Assembly: GCF_001975725.1 (NCBI RefSeq)
Contig: NZ_CP019434.1
Span: 682,001 to 746,000 of the forward strand
Direction of reading: 5' to 3'
Source of the DNA: Acidihalobacter ferrooxydans
GTDB taxonomy: Bacteria; Pseudomonadota; Gammaproteobacteria; DSM-5130; Acidihalobacteraceae
Length of the DNA stretch: 64,000 nucleotides
Both the position numbers and the translations under genes were made by a program. The notes below the pieces were generated by a model. The model saw nothing but the letters and a program-made list of their open reading frames with translations. It had not been told where the DNA came from and did no database searches. Below, piece after piece: positions 48,563 to 57,115 of this stretch; within the stretch, counting starts at the first letter, position 1, and each line of letters begins with the position of its first letter.

Positions 48563-50575
48563 ATGAACATCGTGTGGACATTGGCAATGGCAGCGCTTGG
48601 ACTGGCTTTGGCTTCGTCCCTGGCCGGCCTGTTCGCCACCGCGCGCCGGCCTGCGCTGTTGCGCGGTCTGTCGTTGCCGCTGTTCGCGCTGTCGGGGCTG
48701 GCTGCGTTGGCCTGTGGTCTGCTGGCGCTGGCCAACGGCGGCAGTACCACTTTGCAGCTTCCGCTCGGCCTGCCGTGGCTGCCCTGGCAGCTTCGGCTGG
48801 ATGCGCTGTCCGGCTTTTTCCTTGTGCTGCTCGGCGCGCTGACTCTGGCCGTCGGCATCTATGGCGTGGGCTATGTGCGCGATTTCGAGCGCGGGCGCGA
48901 CCAGTTGCCCCCGCTCGGCGCGTTTTCCGGGCTGTTCCTGCTCGGCATGGAACTGGTGCTGATGGCCGACGGCGCCTATCTGTTCATGGTCGCCTGGGAG
49001 CTGATGACGCTGTCGAGCTATTTCCTCGTCGCCTTCCAGCACGACAATGCCGCCAACCGTCGCGCCGCCTTCCTCTATCTGCTGATGGGGCATATCAGCG
49101 GCCTGTGCATTCTGCTCGCCTTCGGCGTGCTGGCGAGTTTCAGCGGCAGTCTCGCCTTCGCCGCCATGCGTGCCGCGCATCCGGATTTTCTGTGGGCCAG
49201 CGTGGCTTTCGCCCTGGCTTTCACCGGCTTCGGCATCAAGGCCGGACTGGTGCCGGTGCATGCCTGGCTGCCCGAGGCGCACCCGGCCGCCCCCTCGCAC
49301 ATTTCCGCGCTGATGTCCGGGGCCATGCTCAAGGTGGCGGTGTACGGCTTTCTGCGCGTGGTGTTCGATCTCATCGGGCCGCTGCACTGGCAGTGGGGCG
49401 TGGTAGTGCTGACGGTCGGGAGCCTGTCGGCCCTGCTCGGCGTGTTGCTCGCGCTGATGCAGACCGATCTGAAGCGCCTGCTCGCCTATTCCTCGGTGGA
49501 GAATCTCGGCATCGTGTTCATCGGCCTCGGCCTGTCGCTGATTTTCCTCGGCACCGATCATCGCCTGCTCGGCGCGCTGGCGCTGGTCGCCGCGCTCTAT
49601 CACGCGCTCAATCACGCCTTGTTCAAGGGGCTGTTGTTCATGGGCGCGGGAGCCATTTTGCACAGCGCGCATGAGCGCGATCTGGACCGCATGGGCGGGC
49701 TGCTGCGGCGCATGCCCTGGACCGGCACATTCTTCCTGATCGGCAGTCTGGCGATTTCCGGCCTGCCTCCGCTCAACGGCTTCGTCTCCGAATGGCTCAC
49801 CTTTCAGGCAGCGTTGCAGACCTGGCAGCTGCACAGCGGCCTGTTGCGCACGCTGATTCCGGCCGCGGCGGCGGTGCTTGCGCTGAGCGCAGCGCTGGCC
49901 GCGGCGGCTTTCGTCAAGGCCTACGGCGTGGCTTTCCTCGGCCGGGCGCGCACGCGCCACGTGCGCCGTGCGCGGCAGGTGCCGGTGAGCATGCGCGTGG
50001 GGCAGGGCCTGCTGGCGCTTGGGTGTCTGGCTGCTGGCGTGTTTCCGAGTACGGTTATCGCCTGGATCGCGCGGGTGCCGCAGTCCCTGCTCGGCACCGG
50101 TCTGCCGCAGGCGGGCGCGCAGGGCTGGCTGTGGCTGACGCCCGTTTCGCCGACGACCGCGAGCTACAGCGCACCCGGCGTGCTCTTCGCGCTGCTGGTG
50201 CTCGCGGGCCTGACTGCGTGGCTGGTGCACCGGGGCGCGGTGCGCCGGGTGCGCCGCAGTGACGCCTGGGACTGTGGCCTGACGCCGCCGACGCCGCGCA
50301 TGCAATACACCGCGACCGGTTTCGCCCAGCCGCTGCGACGCGTGTTTGGCGCTTGGCTGCGGGTGGATGAGGGCGTGGACGCGGGCGAAGGCGCCACGCC
50401 GCGGCATCGCCTGCAAATCACCGACCGCAGCTGGGCACTGTTCTACGCGCCCGTGGTGCGCGTGCTCGACCGTTTGACGCGGCTGGTGACGCGCATGCAG
50501 GCGGGCCACCTGCGCGTGTATCTGGCCTGGACGCTGGGCACGCTGCTCCTACTGCTATGGGTGGTGACGCTGTGA
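48563..50575 (+). CDS. HyfB-like proton-pumping subunit of an Ehr-type complex
   Basis: A 670-residue antiporter-like (NuoL/HyfB family) membrane protein with about 16 hydrophobic segments. Key stretches are 'MVAWELMTLSSYFLVAFQHDN' near 155 (Glu on the proton path), 'GFGIKAGLVPVHAWLPEAHPAAPSHISALMSG' near 220 (Lys), and 'LLAYSSVENLGIVFIGLGLSL' near 310. It begins a run of six genes, each overlapping the next by one to four bases. By family knowledge such subunits translocate H+ or Na+, driven by redox chemistry in the peripheral arm. Confidence 0.88.
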   Translation: MNIVWTLAMAALGLALASSLAGLFATARRPALLRGLSLPLFALSGLAALACGLLALANGGSTTLQLPLGLPWLPWQLRLDALSGFFLVLLGALTLAVGIYGVGYVRDFERGRDQLPPLGAFSGLFLLGMELVLMADGAYLFMVAWELMTLSSYFLVAFQHDNAANRRAAFLYLLMGHISGLCILLAFGVLASFSGSLAFAAMRAAHPDFLWASVAFALAFTGFGIKAGLVPVHAWLPEAHPAAPSHISALMSGAMLKVAVYGFLRVVFDLIGPLHWQWGVVVLTVGSLSALLGVLLALMQTDLKRLLAYSSVENLGIVFIGLGLSLIFLGTDHRLLGALALVAALYHALNHALFKGLLFMGAGAILHSAHERDLDRMGGLLRRMPWTGTFFLIGSLAISGLPPLNGFVSEWLTFQAALQTWQLHSGLLRTLIPAAAAVLALSAALAAAAFVKAYGVAFLGRARTRHVRRARQVPVSMRVGQGLLALGCLAAGVFPSTVIAWIARVPQSLLGTGLPQAGAQGWLWLTPVSPTTASYSAPGVLFALLVLAGLTAWLVHRGAVRRVRRSDAWDCGLTPPTPRMQYTATGFAQPLRRVFGAWLRVDEGVDAGEGATPRHRLQITDRSWALFYAPVVRVLDRLTRLVTRMQAGHLRVYLAWTLGTLLLLLWVVTL

Positions 50576-51522
50576 ACGCCGCCGATACGGTGCTGGCCGT
50601 GGCGCAGGCGCTGCTGTGGCCGCTCGCGGCGCCGCTGCTGGTCGGCTGGGTGCGCAAGGCCAAGGCGATGCTGCAGAACCGGCGCGGGGCTTCGGTGCTG
50701 CAACCGGCACGCAACCTCGGCAAGCTGTTCGCCAAGGAGACGCGCGTGGCGCACACCGCCTCGCCGCTGTTCAGGGTCACGCCCTACATCGTGTTCACCG
50801 CCACCTGGCTGGCGGCCGCCGCGGTGCCGCTGCTTTCGACCCGGCTGCCCACCTCGGCGCTGGCCGACGTCATCGTCGTCGCCGGGCTGCTGGGGTTGGC
50901 GCGTTTCTTTCTGGCCCTGGCCGGCATGGATGTCGGCACCGCCTTCGGCGGCATGGGCGCGAGCCGCGAGATGATGGTGTCCGGGCTGGCCGAGCCGGCG
51001 CTGCTGATGGCGGTGTTCACCCTGGCCATGAGCGCGCACAGCACGAATCTGTCCAGCGTGGTCGATCACCAGCTCACCGGCGGCACCTTGCTGCCCTCCA
51101 TGCTGTTCGCGCTGGGCAGTCTGATCCTGGTGGCAGTGGCCGAAACCGGCCGCATTCCCATCGACAATCCGACGACCCATCTCGAACTGACCATGATCCA
51201 CGAGGCCATGATCCTTGAATACTCGGGCCGTCATCTGGCGCTGCTCGAATGTGCCGCGCAGATCCGCCTGTTGCTCTATGGCGCGCTCATCGCCAACGTG
51301 TTCTTTCCCTGGGGGATCGCGACGTCGGCACAGCCCACCGCACTGGGTATCGCCCTCGGCGCGCTTGCCGGCAAGTTGCTGGTGCTTGGCGCGGCGCTGG
51401 CGGCGGGCGAAACCGTGTTGGTAAAAAAACGTCTTTTTCAGGCCCCGGCTTTTCTTAATCTGGCCTTTCTGTTCGCGCTGATCGGCCTGCTCAGTCATGT
51501 GATTCTGGAGCAGGGAATGTGA
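50572..51522 (+). CDS. HyfC/NuoH-like membrane anchor subunit
   Basis: A 316-residue membrane protein of the NuoH/HycD/HyfC family, which joins the peripheral arm to the ion-pumping arm. The signature 'AETGRIPIDNPTTHLELTMIHEAMILEYSGRHLALLE' near 195 is complete with its charged residues, and 'GRKAKAML' style loops occur at the start ('VRKAKAMLQNRRG'). The start is GTG at 50572 within GTGA. About eight membrane segments are present. Its presence marks this as a full complex, not a lone antiporter. Confidence 0.9.
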   Translation: MNAADTVLAVAQALLWPLAAPLLVGWVRKAKAMLQNRRGASVLQPARNLGKLFAKETRVAHTASPLFRVTPYIVFTATWLAAAAVPLLSTRLPTSALADVIVVAGLLGLARFFLALAGMDVGTAFGGMGASREMMVSGLAEPALLMAVFTLAMSAHSTNLSSVVDHQLTGGTLLPSMLFALGSLILVAVAETGRIPIDNPTTHLELTMIHEAMILEYSGRHLALLECAAQIRLLLYGALIANVFFPWGIATSAQPTALGIALGALAGKLLVLGAALAAGETVLVKKRLFQAPAFLNLAFLFALIGLLSHVILEQGM

Positions 51523-52196
51523 GCGCCTCGCTGTTGCATTCGGTGGTGCTGGTGCTGGCCGCGATGGCCTTGTTCGCTTCGTTCGCCGTGCTCGGTCAGG
51601 CGCGGCTGCTGTCGGCTATCCACGCCTTCGCTTGGCAGGGCGCGCTGGTGGCCGCGGTGACGCTGACGGTGGCCGTCGCCGAGTCGGCGCCGGAGCTGTA
51701 TTTCTCCGCCGTGCTGACGTTTTCGCTCAAGGCACTGTTGATTCCCTGGATGCTGCACCGGCTGGTGCGCCGGCTGGGGCTGTCACGGCATCTCGACCGG
51801 CCGCGCCATCCCATGCTGGCCACGGTGCTCGCCGTGGGCATGGTGATGTTCGCCTACTGGCTGGTGCTGCCGCTGGTACAAAGCAGCCTGGCGTTTACCC
51901 GCAACATCGTCGCCATCAGTCTGGCAGTGGTGCTGATCGGCCTGCTGACGCTGGTGGTGCGGCGGCAGGCGGTGGCCCAGGTGCTCGGCTTCATGGCAAT
52001 GGAAAACGGCCTGTTCCTCGCCGCGGTGAGCGCCACCCACGGTATGCCGCTGGTGGTCGAGCTGGGCGTGGCCTTCGACGTGCTGGTGGCCGCGGTGTTG
52101 TTCGGCGTGTTCTTCTTCCAGTTGCGCGAGAGCATCGACTCGCTGGACGTGGACCGCCTCGACCGGCTCAACGAAGCCCGCGAGGATCAACCGTGA
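51519..52196 (+). CDS. HyfE-like membrane subunit
   Basis: A 225-residue membrane protein of the HyfE family (NuoK-like C-terminal half). It has six to seven hydrophobic segments, 'ESAPELYFSAVLTFSLKALLIPWMLHRLV' near 50, and 'QVLGFMAMENGLFLAAVSATHGMPLVVELGVAFDVLVAAVLFGVFFFQLRE' near 155, with membrane-embedded Glu residues as in NuoK. The start is GTG at 51519, overlapping the previous stop. The C-terminal tail 'SLDVDRLDRLNEARED' is charged and cytoplasmic. Confidence 0.88.
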   Translation: MSASLLHSVVLVLAAMALFASFAVLGQARLLSAIHAFAWQGALVAAVTLTVAVAESAPELYFSAVLTFSLKALLIPWMLHRLVRRLGLSRHLDRPRHPMLATVLAVGMVMFAYWLVLPLVQSSLAFTRNIVAISLAVVLIGLLTLVVRRQAVAQVLGFMAMENGLFLAAVSATHGMPLVVELGVAFDVLVAAVLFGVFFFQLRESIDSLDVDRLDRLNEAREDQP

Positions 52197-53668
52197 GCGC
52201 CGCGCTGCCCCTGGTCACCTACACTCCGCTGGCCGGTGCGCTGCTGCTCGGGTCGTTGCGCCGCGACCGTCTGGCCGGCTGGCTGAACGTGGCACTGGGC
52301 GCGGTCTCCTTCGGCGCTTCGGTGGTACTCGCCTGGGAGGTAGCGCGCTCTGGCGTGGTGACCGGCTTCGGCCTGCGGGTGGACGATTTCAGCGTGTTTC
52401 TGGTGGTGCTCACGGCCTTCGTCGGACTGACGACCTCGATCTTCTCGCGTCCCTACATGCAGCATGTGCTGCACACCCGCCTGACCGGGCCGTACGGGCT
52501 GCGCCTGTATCACGCCATGTATCAGAGTTTTTTGTTCACCATGCTGCTCGCGCTGACCACCAACAACCTCGGCGTGCTGTGGGTGGCGGTGGAGGGCGCC
52601 ACGCTGAGCACCGTCATGCTGGTGTCGCTGTACCGCACGCCGGAGGCGGTGGAAGCCGCGTGGAAGTATTTCATCCTGTGCGGTGTCGGCATCGCGCTGG
52701 CCTTGTTCGGCACCGTGCTGGTCTATTTCGCTGCGCAGCATGTGTTACCCGATCCGGCGCAGGGTCTGAACTGGAGCGTGCTGAATGCCCACCGCGCCCA
52801 GTTGCAACCGGCGGTGATGAGCATCGCCTTCGTGTTTCTGTTGATCGGCTACGGCACCAAGGTCGGGCTGGTGCCCATGCATCAGTGGCTTCCGGATGCG
52901 CATTCCGAAGGCCCGACGCCGATCTCGGCGATACTCTCCGGCTTGCTGCTCAACGTGGCCCTGTACGCCGTGGTGCGCTTCAAAATGCTGGTCGACGGCT
53001 CGCTCGCGCACACCTCGCATCCGTACCTGGCCGGTCAGTTGATGATGGGCTTCGGGCTGGTGTCGTTTCTCGTCGCCGGGTTGTTCCTGCACCGCCAGCG
53101 CGACGTCAAGCGCCTGTTCAGCTATTCCTCCATCGAACACATGGGGCTGATGACCTTCGGCTTCGGGCTCGGCGGCCCGTTGGCGACTTTCGCCGCCTTG
53201 CTGCACATGCTGGTGCATTCGCTGACCAAGTCCGCGATCTTCGTCACCGTCGGCCATGCCACGCATCTGGCGGGCACCCAATCCATCGAACACATCAGGG
53301 GGCTGCTACGCGCCCAGCCCGGCATCGGCTGGCCGTTTCTGCTCGGCGTCGCCGCCATCGCCGGCTTCCCGCCCTTTGGCATCTTCACCAGCGAATTTCT
53401 GCTGCTCAGCGCCACCATGCACGCCGAGCCTGCCTTGACCATCCTGCTACTGCTCGGGCTGGTGATCGCCTTCGCCGGCCTGTTTCGCCACCTCCAGCCG
53501 ATGGTCTACGGCGCTGCGCCGGAGGGGTTGGAGCCGGTCAAGGTCAACATGCTGCCGGTGGTGCTGCATCTCGTGCTGGTGTTGTGGCTGGGTCTGGCGA
53601 TTCCGGCGGTGCTGGTCGCCTGGCTGAATCATGCGACCGTGTTGATTGCGGGGGCGCCGGTGTTATGA
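52193..53668 (+). CDS. HyfF-like proton-pumping subunit (NuoN/NuoM family)
   Basis: A 491-residue antiporter-like membrane protein with about 14 segments. 'LWVAVEGATLSTVMLVSLYR' near 128 holds the conserved Glu, 'GYGTKVGLVPMHQWLPDAHSEGPTPISAILSG' near 218 the Lys, and 'LFSYSSIEHMGLMTFGFGLGG' near 305 the next. It is the second ion-pumping subunit of the set (HyfB being the first); a HyfD equivalent is absent. The start is GTG at 52193. It overlaps the large subunit gene by four bases. Confidence 0.88.
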   Translation: MSAALPLVTYTPLAGALLLGSLRRDRLAGWLNVALGAVSFGASVVLAWEVARSGVVTGFGLRVDDFSVFLVVLTAFVGLTTSIFSRPYMQHVLHTRLTGPYGLRLYHAMYQSFLFTMLLALTTNNLGVLWVAVEGATLSTVMLVSLYRTPEAVEAAWKYFILCGVGIALALFGTVLVYFAAQHVLPDPAQGLNWSVLNAHRAQLQPAVMSIAFVFLLIGYGTKVGLVPMHQWLPDAHSEGPTPISAILSGLLLNVALYAVVRFKMLVDGSLAHTSHPYLAGQLMMGFGLVSFLVAGLFLHRQRDVKRLFSYSSIEHMGLMTFGFGLGGPLATFAALLHMLVHSLTKSAIFVTVGHATHLAGTQSIEHIRGLLRAQPGIGWPFLLGVAAIAGFPPFGIFTSEFLLLSATMHAEPALTILLLLGLVIAFAGLFRHLQPMVYGAAPEGLEPVKVNMLPVVLHLVLVLWLGLAIPAVLVAWLNHATVLIAGAPVL

Positions 53669-55245
53669 GCCGAGCTATATGGTTGCCCAAGTTCGAAGCG
53701 CGTCTTCAGGAAGCCGGTATTGCACTGGGTGCCGACTGTGGGATTTCATCGGTTTGCACGCGCAGCATTGCCGCTTCGGACTGGGGGCCTGCAGCTGCAG
53801 TCGCGATGACGTTCGGTTGCCGCTGGGCGGGCATGTGGGCCGAGGCCGACGAAGCGCGCATGCGCCTGTACTGCGTGCTGGATTACGCCGGCGACTCCCT
53901 GCTGCTGAGCGCCGAAGCGCCGCTCGAAACCACCGAATTCACCTCGCAGACGCCGCATTTCCCGGCCGCCGACCGCATGGAGCGCCACGCCCGCGACCTG
54001 TTCGGCGTGATCTTCGTCGACCATCCCGATCCGCGTCGATGGACGCGACACTGCGCCTGGCCGGAGAACTGGCATCCTCTGCACCCCGCGCAGGCAGGCG
54101 ATCCGCCCACGCCCGGACGTACCCCGGCGGATGTCGATTACCCGTTCGCCGCCGTCCACGGCAACGGCGTGTTCGAGATACCGGTCGGCCCGGTGCATGC
54201 CGGCATCATCGAGCCGGGGCATTTTCGCTTTCATGCCGCGGGCGAGCCGGTCTTGAAGCTGGAGGAGCGGCTCGGCTATGTGCACAAGGGCATCGAGCGC
54301 CTCGCCGTGGGCCGCGATCCGGCGGGGCTCGCGCGCCTGGCCGCGCGGGTTTCCGGCGACAGCGCGGTGGCGCACGCCTGGGCTGCCTGCCAGGCCATGG
54401 AACGTGCCGCCGGCATCGAAGCGCCGCCGCGCGCGCTGGCCTTGCGCGGCCTGCTCGCCGAACGCGAACGGGTGGCCAATCACCTCGGCGACATCGGCGC
54501 TATCTGCAACGATGTGGGCTTTGCCTTCGCCCATGTGCAGACCGCGCGCCTGCGCGAACGCTGGCAACGCCGCAATCGTGAATGTTTCGGCCATCGCCTG
54601 TTGATGGATACGCTCGTCCCCGGCGGCGTGGCGCGTGACCTGCCGGTAGGCGCAGCCGAGAACCTGTGCGCCGATCACGCCGCGCTGCGGCGCGAAGTCG
54701 AGCCGCTGTTCGACATCATCGACGACCACCCGCCGCTGGACGACCGCCTAGTCGGCACCGGCGTACTCAGTCTGGAGAACGCCCGCGCGCTGGGCTGCAC
54801 GGGCTATCTCGGCAAGGCCAGCGGCTGCGGATTCGACCTGCGTCGCGATGCCCCGTATGCGCCTTACGACGCGCTGGAGGTGCCGCTCGTCACCGATAGC
54901 GAGGGCGACACCGCCGCCCGCGTGCGCGTGCGCATGGCGGAAGTGCGCGCCAGCCTCGATCTCATGGATCAATTACTGGACGCTATGCCGTCCGGTGAGA
55001 CCACCGCGCCGTTGCCCACGCCGCTACCTGGCGCCATCGGTTTCGGTCAGGTGGAAGGCTGGCGCGGGGAAACGCTGGCCTGGGTGCGCTTCGATAACGC
55101 CGGGCGCATTGCGCGCTACTTCCCGCGCGATCCGAGCTGGTTCTACTGGCCGGCGTTGGAGCGCCTGATCATGGGCGAAATCGTGCCGGATTTTCCGGTG
55201 TGCAACAAATCGGTCAATGGTTCCTATTCGGGTGTGGATCTCTAA
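53665..55245 (+). CDS. HyfG-like large subunit lacking all NiFe-binding cysteines
   Basis: A 526-residue fusion of a NuoC-type domain (about 1-165, 'ERHARDLFGVIFVDHPDPRRW') and a NuoD/hydrogenase large-subunit domain. In true hydrogenases, two CxxC pairs bind NiFe, in 'RxCGxC' and near the C-terminal 'DPCxxC'. Here the first is 'RVSGDS' (Ser230 and Ser233), and the end is 'NKSVNGSYSGVDL' (Ser520 and Gly523), so all four ligands are gone. The protein stops three residues later, with no maturation peptide. By established classification this is the Ehr (energy-converting hydrogenase related) type, whose substrate is unknown. The start is ATG in an ATGA overlap. Confidence 0.88.
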   Translation: MSRAIWLPKFEARLQEAGIALGADCGISSVCTRSIAASDWGPAAAVAMTFGCRWAGMWAEADEARMRLYCVLDYAGDSLLLSAEAPLETTEFTSQTPHFPAADRMERHARDLFGVIFVDHPDPRRWTRHCAWPENWHPLHPAQAGDPPTPGRTPADVDYPFAAVHGNGVFEIPVGPVHAGIIEPGHFRFHAAGEPVLKLEERLGYVHKGIERLAVGRDPAGLARLAARVSGDSAVAHAWAACQAMERAAGIEAPPRALALRGLLAERERVANHLGDIGAICNDVGFAFAHVQTARLRERWQRRNRECFGHRLLMDTLVPGGVARDLPVGAAENLCADHAALRREVEPLFDIIDDHPPLDDRLVGTGVLSLENARALGCTGYLGKASGCGFDLRRDAPYAPYDALEVPLVTDSEGDTAARVRVRMAEVRASLDLMDQLLDAMPSGETTAPLPTPLPGAIGFGQVEGWRGETLAWVRFDNAGRIARYFPRDPSWFYWPALERLIMGEIVPDFPVCNKSVNGSYSGVDL

Positions 55246-55793
55246 TGCTCCGCATACTCGCCCATATTCTGCGTACCGGCATCGTCACCGAGCCGCCGCC
55301 GGCCACCGACGACGCGACGCTGGAGGCGCTCGGACTGGAGCTGCGCCGCGCCATCGATGCCCGCTTCGGCCGCAGCCTGGCGTTGCGGTTTATCGATGCC
55401 GGCTCCTGCAACGGCTGCGAACTTGAAGTCCATGCCCTCGCCAATCCCTATTACGATCTGGAGCGCTTCGGCGTAGGCTTCGTCGCCTCCCCGCGTCACG
55501 CCGATGCTCTGCTGATCACTGGCCCCGTGTCGCGGCACATGGAAACCGCGCTGCGCCGCACCTGGCGGGCGATGCCCTCGCCCAAGTTCGTCATCGCCGC
55601 CGGCCAATGCGCCTGCGACGGCGGCGAGTTCGGCGTGTCCTACGCCAGCTGCGGCGCGGTCGAGAACGTCCTGCCGGTGGATGTGAAAATTCCCGGCTGC
55701 CCGCCTGCGCCTGATGACATCATCCGCGGCTTGCTGGCGGCGCTGAATCTTACTGCGGAAAACCCACACATCCGCGTATCCCGCATCGGTTAA
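55245..55793 (+). CDS. HyfI/NuoB-like Fe-S small subunit
   Basis: A 182-residue NuoB/HyfI-family protein. The [4Fe-4S] ligands are retained: Cys55 and Cys58 in 'CNGCELE', Cys122 in 'GQCACDGG', and Cys152 in 'PGCPPAPDDI'. This corresponds to the N2 cluster of complex I. Its start shares one base with the large-subunit stop, and it ends the operon. Electrons must reach this cluster from an unidentified donor, as no ferredoxin-like (HyfA/HyfH) gene is present nearby. Confidence 0.9.
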   Translation: MLRILAHILRTGIVTEPPPATDDATLEALGLELRRAIDARFGRSLALRFIDAGSCNGCELEVHALANPYYDLERFGVGFVASPRHADALLITGPVSRHMETALRRTWRAMPSPKFVIAAGQCACDGGEFGVSYASCGAVENVLPVDVKIPGCPPAPDDIIRGLLAALNLTAENPHIRVSRIG

Positions 55794-56099
55794 AATTTTG
55801 CGGTGAAGACGCGGTCGGTGGGCTGTCAGCCGCTGCATTCGGTTTCTCAAGCGGCCCGGCCTGCCGAGTATTCAATTATTTTTCGATGGCCCTTCGATTA
55901 TCTGCTGCTATCTTCTGCAGCATGATTTTTCCTTGTGATTTTATCCATGCGCGGGTATTAGGCGCGTATTAAGTCGTCAACAATAAAACTCTGCGATAGG
56001 GCGGCTATGTCGCCAACTGACGACAAGTTCTATCGATAAAATATTCTTGTAAAGTGTGTCTCATCACAGTAAATCATCCAACTGATGGGGAGGTTTAAT
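55794..56099. other. Intergenic region before the small envelope genes
   Basis: This 306-base stretch is AT-richer than its surroundings. No gene or clear terminator was seen. A ribosome binding site GGGGAGG lies just before 56100. Confidence 0.45.
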
Positions 56100-56261
56100 A
56101 TGTTGTATTGGGCTGCGGTATTTCTGATTATTGCCATAGTGGCGGCGGTTTTCGGCTTTGTCGGCATTGCCGGCCTTGCCAGTCATATCGCATGGATATT
56201 GTTTGTGGTCGGCATTGTTCTTGCGGTGATCTTCATGATTGTAGGGCGAAGGCCCTTATGA
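56100..56261 (+). CDS. Small membrane protein of the UPF0391 / YtjA (DUF1328) family
   Basis: A 53-residue protein with two transmembrane helices: '[20 protein letters not shown]' and '[20 protein letters not shown]', ending RRPL. Both the length and the pattern '[23 protein letters not shown]' are those of YtjA/UPF0391. GGGGAGG lies five bases before the start. Members are common near stress-response genes in proteobacteria; the function is unknown. Confidence 0.88.
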   Translation: MLYWAAVFLIIAIVAAVFGFVGIAGLASHIAWILFVVGIVLAVIFMIVGRRPL

Positions 56262-56345
56262 GTTGTTGGCCGTTGAATAAGGCCGTAAGAACGCTGATTC
56301 CTTAGTGATTCTCAGCGTAATTAATCGATGTGACGGAGGGTTTCA

Positions 56346-56555
56346 ATGAAAAGCAAAATGCGTTTTACTGTTCTTGCAATGCTTTTGGTTTCTGCTTCTC
56401 TTGCGGGTTGTCAGCAGCATGAGGGACCTGCGCAAAAAGCAGGGAAAAATATCGATCAGGCAGCAAACAAGGCCGCTAAAGCGACTGGGAATGCAGTCAA
56501 CGAAGCCGGTAAAAAAATACAGCAGGCCGGTAACAACATCAAAAATGGTGGCTAA
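56346..56555 (+). CDS. Entericidin-like small lipoprotein
   Basis: A 69-residue lipoprotein. The signal peptide (MKSKMRFTVLAMLLVSASLAGC) ends in a lipobox with Cys at 22. The mature part is a short amphipathic, Ala/Lys/Asn-rich helix ('KAGKNIDQAANKAAKATGNAVNEAGKKIQQAG'). Similar small proteins are linked to envelope or osmotic stress. GGAGGG lies upstream. Confidence 0.72.
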   Translation: MKSKMRFTVLAMLLVSASLAGCQQHEGPAQKAGKNIDQAANKAAKATGNAVNEAGKKIQQAGNNIKNGG

Positions 56556-56660
56556 CGATCTTGATGCGTTTCGCCTATACTGATGTCAAGTGGTCATGCA
56601 AGGTGCCCTTTCGTACTGATGCTTCATCTTCTTCTTTTTTCCTTCACAGGAGGTCAATAG

Positions 56661-56846
56661 ATGATTCGCAAAATGAGATGGCTTCTGGTTGGCGTTTTTC
56701 TCGCGCTCCAGTTGGGTGGATGTGCAGCGCTTCTGGTGGGCGCAGCCGGCGGTGCGGCGGGATACGAGGCGGCCAAGCACGGTTATTCAGTTCAGTCCCC
56801 GATCAAGAAAACCGATTCGAGCCCAGCCCAAACCCAGAATCAATGA
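56661..56846 (+). CDS. Small glycine-rich lipoprotein
   Basis: A 61-residue lipoprotein with signal peptide 'MIRKMRWLLVGVFLALQLGGC' and Cys at 21, followed by 'AALLVGAAGGAAGYEAAKHGYS', a glycine-rich segment that may lie in a membrane, and a short polar tail. AGGAGG lies eight bases before the start. It is the third tiny envelope gene in a row. The function is unknown. Confidence 0.68.
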   Translation: MIRKMRWLLVGVFLALQLGGCAALLVGAAGGAAGYEAAKHGYSVQSPIKKTDSSPAQTQNQ

Positions 56847-57115
56847 CGTTTGTCGCCGAATCCAACCGCAAATGCGACGGGTCAGAAACCTGTTCGCAGG
56901 ATCGGATCTGGCGTAAACGAAGTCTGTATGTGGATGGGTGAAGTGATTGATGTCCCTGCTTGTACCGTGTCGCCTTCTTCATTCCGGCCAGCGTGCGTCG
57001 GGACTCCTTGGGTGACAAACTCAGGGCGGCAAGGTACAGGGCGACAAAGTTTACCGGTCATCATGTTCGGCGGTGGCAAAAGGCATGGATGGAACAGGGA
57101 GCGTGAGCGAGTAGC

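Noticed and set aside
48515-50509. Long antisense frame (664 codons) opposite the HyfB gene
   Set aside because: It is a shadow of a high-GC gene; the sense frame has clear NuoL-family motifs, while the antisense is Gln/Arg/His-rich with no domain.
48563-55793. Annotation as a functional group 4 [NiFe] hydrogenase or formate hydrogenlyase
   Set aside because: The large subunit lacks all four NiFe cysteine ligands, and no formate dehydrogenase, ferredoxin-like subunit or hyp maturation genes are present.
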